A DNA stretch of 64,000 bases. Origin: Onthophagus taurus (taxonomy: Eukaryota > Arthropoda > Insecta > Coleoptera > Scarabaeidae). The translations under genes were made by a program, and so were the position numbers. The stretch is from positions 40,927,501 to 40,991,500 of the forward strand of contig NC_091966.1 in assembly GCF_036711975.1 (NCBI RefSeq), written 5' to 3'. Positions 46,831 through 64,000 of the stretch are shown piece by piece (the first letter of the stretch is position 1; the number at the start of each line of letters is the position of its first letter). Below the pieces are notes generated by a model. The model made no database searches. It was given only the letters and a program-made list of their open reading frames with translations, and was not told where the DNA came from.

Positions 46831-49330
46831 TAATGCAAAGAGCCGTTTTGAAAAATCACTTTTAGTTCTTGAGAAATAAATTTTTGAAAAAATGATCGAC
46901 AGTTTTTTCGAATTTTGCAATTTTCGCCGATTAAGTTTTAAAAATTCGTATAAAATCCAGTTCTTGGAATATGAGTATGAAAATTACGCAAAATGTTAAT
47001 AAAAGCGTCGTCTTTCCAATGAACCAACCCATTTTGAAAAATAACTTTTGGTTTTTGAGAAAACAGTATTTGAAGTTTTGATAAAATTTTTGATGTTGCA
47101 ATTTTCATCGATAATTTTCAAAATTCGCTATAAAATTAATTTCTTGAAGGATCCTTGTGGAAATATCACCGATTATTAATTAAAGTATCCTCTTTTTAAT
47201 GCAAAAAGCCGTTTTGAAAAATCACTTTTAGTTCTTGAGAAATAAATTTTTGAAATGATCGACAATTTTTGAATTTTGCAATTTTCGCCGATTAAGTCTT
47301 AAAAATTCGTATAAAATCCAGTTCTTGGAATATGAGTATGAAAATTACCCAAAATGTTAATAAAAGCGTCGTCTTTCCAATGAACCAACCCATTTTGAAA
47401 AATAACTTTTCGTTTTTGAGAAAACAGTATTTGAAGTTTTGATAAAATTTTTGATGTTGCAATTTTCATCGATAATTTTCAAAATTCGCTATAAAATTAA
47501 TTTCTTGAAGGATCCTTGTGGAAATATCACCGATTATTAATTAAAGTATCCTCTTTTTAATGCAAAAAGCCGTTTTGAAAAATCACTTTTAGTTCTTGAG
47601 AAATAAATTTTTGAAATGATCGACAATTTTTGAATTTTGCAATTTTCGCCGATTAAGTCTTAAAAATTCGTATAAAATCCAGTTCTTGGAATATGAGTAT
47701 GAAAATTACCCAAAATGTTAATAAAAGCGTCGTCTTTCCAATGAACCAACCCATTTTGAAAAATAACTTTTCGTTTTTGAGAAAACAGTATTTGAAGTTT
47801 TGATAAAATTTTCGATGTTGCAATTTTCATCGATAATTTTTAAAATTCGCTATAAAATTAATTTTTTGAAGGATCCTTGTGGAAATATCACCAATTATTA
47901 ATTAAAGTATCCTCTTTTTAATGCAAAAAGCCGTTTTGAAAAATCACTTTCAGTTCTTGAGAAATAAATTTTTGAAATAATCGACAATTTTCAAATTTTG
48001 CAATTTTCGCCGATTAAGGTTTAAAAATTCGTATAAAATCCAGTTCTTGGAATATGAGTATGAAAATTTTCCAAAGTGTTAATAAAAGTGTCCTATTTCC
48101 AATGAACCAACCTATTTTGAAAAATAACTTTTGGTTTTTGAGAAAACAGTATTTGAAGTTTTGATAAAATTTTGGATGTTGCAATTTTCATCGATAATTT
48201 TCAAAATTCGCTATAAAATTAATTTCTTGAAGGATCCTTGTGGAAATATCACCGATTATTAATTAAAGTAACCTCTTTTTAATGCAAAAAGCCGTTTTGA
48301 AAAATCATTTTTAGTTCTTGAGAAATAAATTTTTGAAAAAATGATCGACAGTTTTTTCAAATTTTGCAATTTTCGCCGATTAAGTTTTAAAAATTCGTAT
48401 AAAATCCACTTTTTGGAATATGGGTATGAAAATTTTACAAAGTGTTAATAAAAGTGTCTTCTTTCCAATAAACCAACACGTTTTGAAAAATAACTTTTCG
48501 TTTTTGAGAAAACAATATTTGAAGTTTTGATAAAATTTTCGATGATGCAATTTTCATCGATAATTTTCAAAATTCGCTATAAAATTAATTTGTTGAAGGA
48601 TCCTTGTGGAAATATCACCAATTATTAAATAAAGTATCTTCTTTTTAATGCAACAAGCCGTTTTGAAAAATCACTTTTAGTTCTTGAGAAATAAATTTTT
48701 GAAATAATTGAAAATTTTTTCGAATTTTGTAATTTTCGCCGATTAAGTTTTAAAAATTCGTATAAAATCCAGTTCTTAGAATATAAGTTTGAAAATTCTC
48801 CAAAGTGTTAATAAGAGTGTCCTGTTTCCAATGAACCAGCCCATTTTGAAAAATAACTTTTGGTTTTTGAGAAAACAGTATTTGAAGTTTTGATAAAATT
48901 TTTGATGTTGCAATTTTCATCGATAATTTTCAAAATTCGCTATAAAATTAATTTCTTGAAGGATCCTTGTGGAAATATCACCGATTATTAATTAAAGTAT
49001 CCTCTTTTTAATGCAAAAAGCCGTTTTGAAAAATCACTTTTAGTTCTTGAGAAATAAATTTTTGAAATGAACAATTTTTTCGAATTTTGCAATTTTCGCC
49101 GATTAAGTCTTAAAAATTCGTATAAAATCCAGTTCTTGGAATATGAGTATGAAAATTTCCCAAAATGTTAATAAAAGCGTCGTCTTTCCAATGAACCAAC
49201 CCATTTTGAAAAATAACTTTTGGTTTTTGAGAAAACAGTATTTGAAGTTTTGCTAAAATTTTCATCGATAATTTTCTTCTTTTATATCTTATCAGCTTTC
49301 TTATTAATTTCATTTTTATTCAAACATCGC
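46830..49330 (-). repeat. ~360-bp dimeric array, third locus
   Basis: CTTGAAGGATCCTTGTGGAA recurs about every 355-365 bp across seven units, inverted relative to 13640-15140. The right edge (49270-49330) matches the sequence just outside the left side of the array at 13490-13570, so the same element border is present. Some neighbouring units are nearly identical (about 46960-47330 and 47320-47690), suggesting recent amplification. Confidence 0.85.
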
Positions 49331-50200
49331 AATAATGTGGCAATATAAGGTATCACTTCAGAAATGCTCCAGAAATTATAACCAAAATCGCTATCTACAT
49401 ACCTTCTTTTAGAGGTGTTGTATATGGAACGATTTTTGCTAACTTATGCCATAAATTACAAAGGAGGACATCTTGTTCTGACAAATGAGGGATAGATCTT
49501 TCAGTTTCTGGACGATTTAGAAATAACAAGCCTATCAGTGACACAGTTGATGTCATCTGCTTAGACATCAACTGTGTCTTATCCACCTGTATGTTGTTGA
49601 ATATTGATTTTTGAATCACATATTCAGCGGCGTAAAAGAGAAAACATCTTCATGCTTGTAATAGATGAATGTTGCATCTTTGCCCTGTCTTTAATAGTTC
49701 TCCAATCTCTTCAAAAACAGAATATACTTGATGTGTTATGATTATTACATGTGTTTTGGACCATTAATGTCCAGTTTGGATACACCCACTCGATCGTTTT
49801 AGTCTTATTCCTTTTATTTTCTTGTTACCTGGCTTTTAATGGCAAATGAGGAAAGGCGTTGAAAACATTCGCGAACCATCCTGTATTTATGTCTTTGTTT
49901 TTGAATTTGTTTTGTATCTACAATTGAGAATGGTGGAAGAACATCTTTAAATTATTGGAGGTTATTATTTATTAGATTTATTTTTAATGAGTCCACTTTT
50001 TTTACTTCCTTCCTATTGCATGACTTCATAATATACTTATATCTTTATTTTAACCAATTTCAATGCTGTAATATAAATAAAATAATTATTTACAAATTTT
50101 TGATGTAGAGTTCATTTAAAAAAGAATAACGATATAAATTGTGTCTTATAATTTTTTTATTGTATTTATTTTTATAAAAATTCACAATAAATTATATTTA
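49331..50200. other. Gene-free stretch, 49331-50200
   Basis: The minus ORF at 49395-49619 contains RPETERSIPHLSEQDVLLCN but matches no family I can name. It may be part of the hAT-like element. The remainder is AT-rich. Confidence 0.35.
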
Positions 50201-50406
50201 TTCCAATAAAAGAAAAAAAAAATAATAAAAATTAAAACACAAAAACGAAATAAAAATAATAATGAAATGGTTTTGCGAAATGAAAGAGAAAAAAAGTATT
50301 AAAATGCGGAATGTAATGTACTTAGCGTTTATTTTTTTTTTTAATGTACAATGTATAATTTTTCCAATCAATTGGTATAAGTAATACAAATATTGGTGCT
50401 TTCAAC

Positions 50407-50451
50407 TAGTCGAGGTCTGAGCGGCTGATTAGACACCGCTCCAGCTCACTA
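50407..50451 (-). ncRNA. Strong hairpin in likely SRPK 3' UTR
   Basis: On either strand the arms TAGT, GAG, CTG, AGCGG pair with CCGCT, CAG, CTC, ACTA. This gives about 15 base pairs with small bulges around an 11-nt loop (CTGATTAGACA on the plus strand). It stands out as GC-rich in an AT-rich region about 825 bp downstream of the SRPK stop. Whether it is a UTR element, a small RNA precursor or chance cannot be told here. Confidence 0.3.
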
Positions 50452-51273
50452 CTTAAATATTGGTTTCATCTACAGTCAATCGTCTTACTTTTTTTATTTA
50501 TATTTCTTCTTTTAATTTTTTTTATTTTCCCTTGGCTCGCCTAATAGTAGAGTATATACTTTTTTTTTCAGTTAACCTTGTTTTGAATAGAGTTATACAT
50601 GGGCGTTATGATAAGTTTTATAATAATAAATAAAAATCAGCAAAAAAAAATTGGATGAAATGGAAACAAAAACAATTTTAGACGGATTTTTCCTTTTTAG
50701 ATTATATTTCCACGGAGGGAAGATAAAACAGCCGAGAGGGGCGCGTGATGGTAAATTTATATTGTCTATATGTAAACACACATCACAAATTTTTCTAGTT
50801 TTTTTTCTTTTAAACATCATTTCTATGTACAAATTAAAAAAAAATGTAGGGAAAATTTAATTTTTAATTAATAAAAAGAATATTTTTGAGATATCTCTCC
50901 TTCGTTTAAAAAGCTACCGATTTTGGAACTTATAAATAAATTTCCATTAAAATTCAAAGACTTTTTTTTAGTTAAGTCAATAAATTTAAAGGAAATTTTT
51001 ACATTTCTTTTTAACCAAACAAAAAAATGAAGAAAAACTTGTACGTACAAAATAAAAAATAAATACACGTTTTTTCGCATTTTTCTCGAAATTATCCTTA
51101 ATAATAATAATAATAATAAAAAAAAGAACGAGGAAAATGAAAAAATGAATATTCATATACTACACGGTATCGGAAAAAAATAGACACATACAGAAAGGGG
51201 GAGGGGAAAAACTTTTTTCATTTAATTTTTTTCATCCTTAAAAAAAAATAATAATTATAAAACAAAAATGATT
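50452..51273 (-). other. Probable SRPK 3' UTR
   Basis: AT-rich sequence directly after the SRPK stop codon with several AATAAA motifs on the minus strand. Opposing ORFs at 50593-51080 have no recognised domain and are likely spurious. Confidence 0.45.
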
Positions 51274-60837
<9,564 letters not shown>

Positions 60838-60859
60838 TTAAATTAAATTTTATACAGGG

Positions 60860-63655
60860 GGTGTGTATGTGAATGACGTTCCTAAACTTCAGAGGGTGAT
60901 TCTTTAGCAAATTTTAAGGGTACTTTCTTATAATGAGACTTATTCTAAATTAAAGCTCAATGCTTTCTCTTTAAAATGATGTATAATTATGGATCACAAA
61001 AATGTCAAGAAAAAAAAATGTTAAAATTAAACTTATATTTTCGTATAACCTAAAAGTGTCAAAAAAGATGCTAATTTAAACATTCCTGGAAGCCGTGTTT
61101 ATTGAAATTAAGGAATGAAACTTATTCTAAATTAAAGCTCAAAGCTTTCTCTTTAAAATGATGTATAATAATTGTTGGGTTGGATTGGAAAAATATTAAG
61201 AAAAAAAATGTTGAAATAAAACTTACATTTTTGTATAACCTAAAAGTGTCAAAAAAAGATGCTAATTTAATAATTCCTGGAAGCCGTGTTTATTGAAATT
61301 AAGGAATGAAACTTATTTTAAATTAAAGCTCAAAGCTTTCTTTTTAAAATGATATATAGTAATGGTTGTGTTGGATCACAAAAATGTGGAGAAAAAAATG
61401 TTGAAATGAAACTTACATTTTCGTGTAACCTAAGTGTCAAAAAAGATGATGATTTAAAAATTCCTGGAAGCTCTATTTATTAAAATTATGGAATGAGACT
61501 TATTCTAAATTAAAGCTCAAAGCTTTCTTTTTAAAATGATATATAATAATTGTTGGGTTGGAATGGAAAAATATTGAGAAAAAAGATGTTGAAATAAAAC
61601 TTACATTTTCGTATAACCTAAAAATATCAAAAAAGATGCTAATTTAAAAATTCCTGGAAGCCGTGTTTATTGAAATTAAGGAATGAAACTTATTCTAAAT
61701 TAAAGCTCAAAGCTTTCTTTTTAAAATGATGTATAATAATGGTTGTGTTGGATCACAAAAATGTGGAGAAAAAATGTTGAAATTAAACTTACATTTTCGT
61801 TTAACCTAAAAGTGTCAAAAAAGATGCTAATTTTAAAATTCCTGGAAGCCACATTTATTGAAATTAAGGAATGAGACTTATTTTAAATTAAAGCTCAAAG
61901 CTTTCTCTTTAAAATGATGTATAATAACCGTTGGGTTGGATTGGAAAAATATTGAGAAAAAAAATGTTGAAATAAAACTTACATTTTCGTATAACCTAAA
62001 AGTGTCAAAAAGGTGCTAATTTAAAAATTCCTGGAAGCCGCTTTTATTGAAATTAAGGAATGAGACTTATTCTAAATTAAAGCTCAAAGCTTTCTCTTTA
62101 AAATGATGTATAATAATTGTTGGGTTGGATTGGAAAAATATTGAGAAAAAACTTATATTTTCGTATAACCTAAAAGTGTCAAAAAAGATGCTAATTTAAA
62201 AATTCCTGGAAGCCGTGTTTATTGAAATTAAGGAATGAGACTTATTTTAAATTAAAGCTCAAAGCTTTCTCTTTAAAATGATGTATAATAACCGTTGGGT
62301 TGGATTGGAAAAATATTGAGAAAAAAAATGTTGAAATAAAACTTACATTTTCGTATAACCTAAAAATGTCAAAAAAGATGCTAATTTAAAAATTCCTAGA
62401 AGCCGTATATATTGAAATTAAGGAATGAGACTTATTCTAAATTAAAGCTCAAAGCTTTCTCTTTAAAATGATGTATAATAACCGTTGGGTTGGATTGGAA
62501 AAATATTGAGAAAAAAAATGTTGAAATAAAACTTACATTTTCGTATAACCTAAAAATGTCAAAAAATATGCTAATTTAAAAATTCCTGGAAGCCGTATTT
62601 ATTGAAATTAAGGAATAAGACTTATTCTAAATTAAAGCTCAAAGCTTTCTCTTTAAAATGATGTATAATAATTGTTGGGTTGGATTGGAAAAATATTGAG
62701 TTAAGTTGGCAAAATTAACAGGGAGTTTTGTTTTATCATATTTTAATATAAATATGTCACATTGACGTTTGAGCTTTCGTTATTCAAGAAGAAAAGGTGC
62801 ATAAAAAATGTTATGTGGTATTTATTTACCATTTATTTACCTAGAAAAGGTGTTTTGTTCTATTTAATTACTTTGTAGCACGTTTTTACAAGATTACGTA
62901 TTTATCTAAAAATGTATTAGTATTTTAACTTCAACTATTTAATTGAAGGAAACCTTCGGTTTTATCCCAAATGTATAAAGTTAAAAATAAAATTAATCGT
63001 ACTTCTTGGTGATATGTTTTATTCACTCACTTTATTCATTCTCTATTTAGTTACTGAAAATGTTACTAAAAATCAGGAAAACAACATAAATTTTATAAGG
63101 GTCCTAGATAATACCAACAGAAACCCTAAAAAATTTACATTGACAACGAACTATACATTATAGTATAACCTAAAAGTGTCAAAAAAGATGGTAATTTAAA
63201 AATTCCTGGAAACCATATTTATTGAAATTAAGCAATGACACTTATTTTAAATTAAAGCTCAAAGCTTTCTCTTTAAAATGATGTATAATAATAGTTGGGT
63301 TGGATTGGAAAAATATTGAAAAAAAAATTGTTGAAATAAAACTTACATTTTCGTATAACCTAAAAATGTCAAAAAAGATGTAATTTAAAAATTCCTGGAA
63401 GCCGTGTTTATTGAAATTAAGGAATGAGACTTATTTTAAATTAAAGCTTAAAGCTTTCTCTTTAAAATGATGTATAATAATAGTTGGGTTGGATTGGAAA
63501 AATATTGAGAAAAAAAAAGTTGAAATAAAACTTACATTTTCGTATAACCTAAAAGTATCAAAAAAGATGCTAATTTAAAAATTCCTGGAAGCTGTGTTTA
63601 TTGAAATTAAGGAATGAGACTTATTTTAAACTAAAGCTCAACTTTCTTTTTAAAA
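60860..63655 (+). repeat. ~187-bp tandem array in the upstream SRPK intron
   Basis: TTTAAAATGATGTATAATAA recurs about every 182-191 bp, with CCTGGAAGCCGTGTTTATTG and CGTATAACCTAAAAGTGTCA in each unit. The array is broken by about 450 bp of unrelated sequence at 62702-63160. It shares TTTAAAATGATRTATRATA and GTTGGGTTGGAT with the 192-bp array in RELCH intron 6. Confidence 0.9.
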
Positions 63656-63662
63656 TGATCTA

Positions 63663-64000
63663 CACTCAGGTGCAAAAAAAAACGCAACAATCTAATATTT
63701 GGTAAAGTTTGAAATGTGATAACTTTTTTATTTTTCATTCGATTTTCATAATTTTTTCAGCAAACTGTAGATGAAAAATCGTGATAAAAATTAAGATACG
63801 TTACTTGCTAATAAGGTGGCTTTGCTCATTGTTATTCTAATGACAGTTGGACAGTGATTTTTTGTACAGAAGATTAGTACCACGGTTTTAAGTGCTGAAA
63901 ATTGCTTTAAAGCTGTTGTTCTTGTTGAAGATGGGCGTAATTATGAATATGTTGCAAGAATCCTTCATGTTCATCGCTCCACTTTTAAAAGAGTGGTAGA
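63663..64000 (+). mobile_element. Mariner/Tc1-type transposon, 5' part, truncated by window edge
   Basis: It begins CACTCAGGTGCAAAAAAAAA right after a TA (63661-63662), a typical mariner-like end. About 200 bp further in, a reading frame contains VVLVEDGRNYEYVARILHV and STFKRVV, the N-terminal helix-turn-helix of Tc1/mariner transposases. The frame appears open to the window edge. Whether the element is intact cannot be judged. It inserted into the 187-bp array. Confidence 0.8.

Noticed and set aside
50396-50475. GC-rich island considered as a tRNA
   Set aside because: No cloverleaf, no B-box and no anticodon arm on either strand; only a single bulged hairpin.

Overview
This is a 64 kb stretch of an AT-rich, repeat-dense animal nuclear genome. 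Short GT-AG introns, protein families and the transposon set (Transib, Tc1/mariner-like MITEs, hAT, RTE and Jockey-like retrotransposons, Ty3/gypsy) point to an insect. A beetle is my guess from general resemblance, not something the sequence proves. There is no sign of bacterial operons, rRNA, tRNA or CRISPR.

Five protein-coding genes are supported. TMEM170 (minus, 17881-18401) has two exons, each too short to stand out as a long ORF. CFDP1/Yeti (plus, 21421-22221) has one exon. RELCH (plus, 22681-44010) has ten exons, rebuilt here with every splice phase consistent to an 1104-residue protein. A D-aspartate/D-amino-acid oxidase (minus, 44544-45596) has two exons and ends in the peroxisomal signal SKL. 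The last two exons of an SR-protein kinase, SRPK (minus, 51274-60822), are present; its N-terminal lobe lies beyond the right edge. RELCH and the oxidase are convergent and their 3' ends almost meet.

Most of the rest is repetitive. 1-10 kb: a ~117-bp tandem array, a dead Tc1/mariner-type transposase, a MITE with a matching empty site elsewhere in the window, and a ~370-400-bp repeat family. 10-17 kb: a possible first exon of an unknown gene, a broken gypsy pol, and a hAT-like element carrying a ~360-bp array. 18.9-20.9 kb: a 167-bp satellite with a 509-bp higher-order unit.

RELCH introns hold the most unusual material. Intron 2 is a tandem array whose unit contains the 3' end and splice donor of exon 2. 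Intron 6 ends in an array whose unit resembles the acceptor and start of exon 7. Intron 4 holds fragments of three non-LTR retrotransposons. Intron 9 (9.1 kb) is an 84-bp satellite into which a 3.7-kb Transib element has inserted. Its ends begin with CACAGTG, the V(D)J recombination heptamer, and are flanked by a 5-bp CGTCG duplication.

The SRPK introns carry a three-level hierarchical array (about 21 bp, then 110/155 bp, then 265 bp) and a ~187-bp array related to one in RELCH intron 6. A truncated mariner-type element runs off the right edge.
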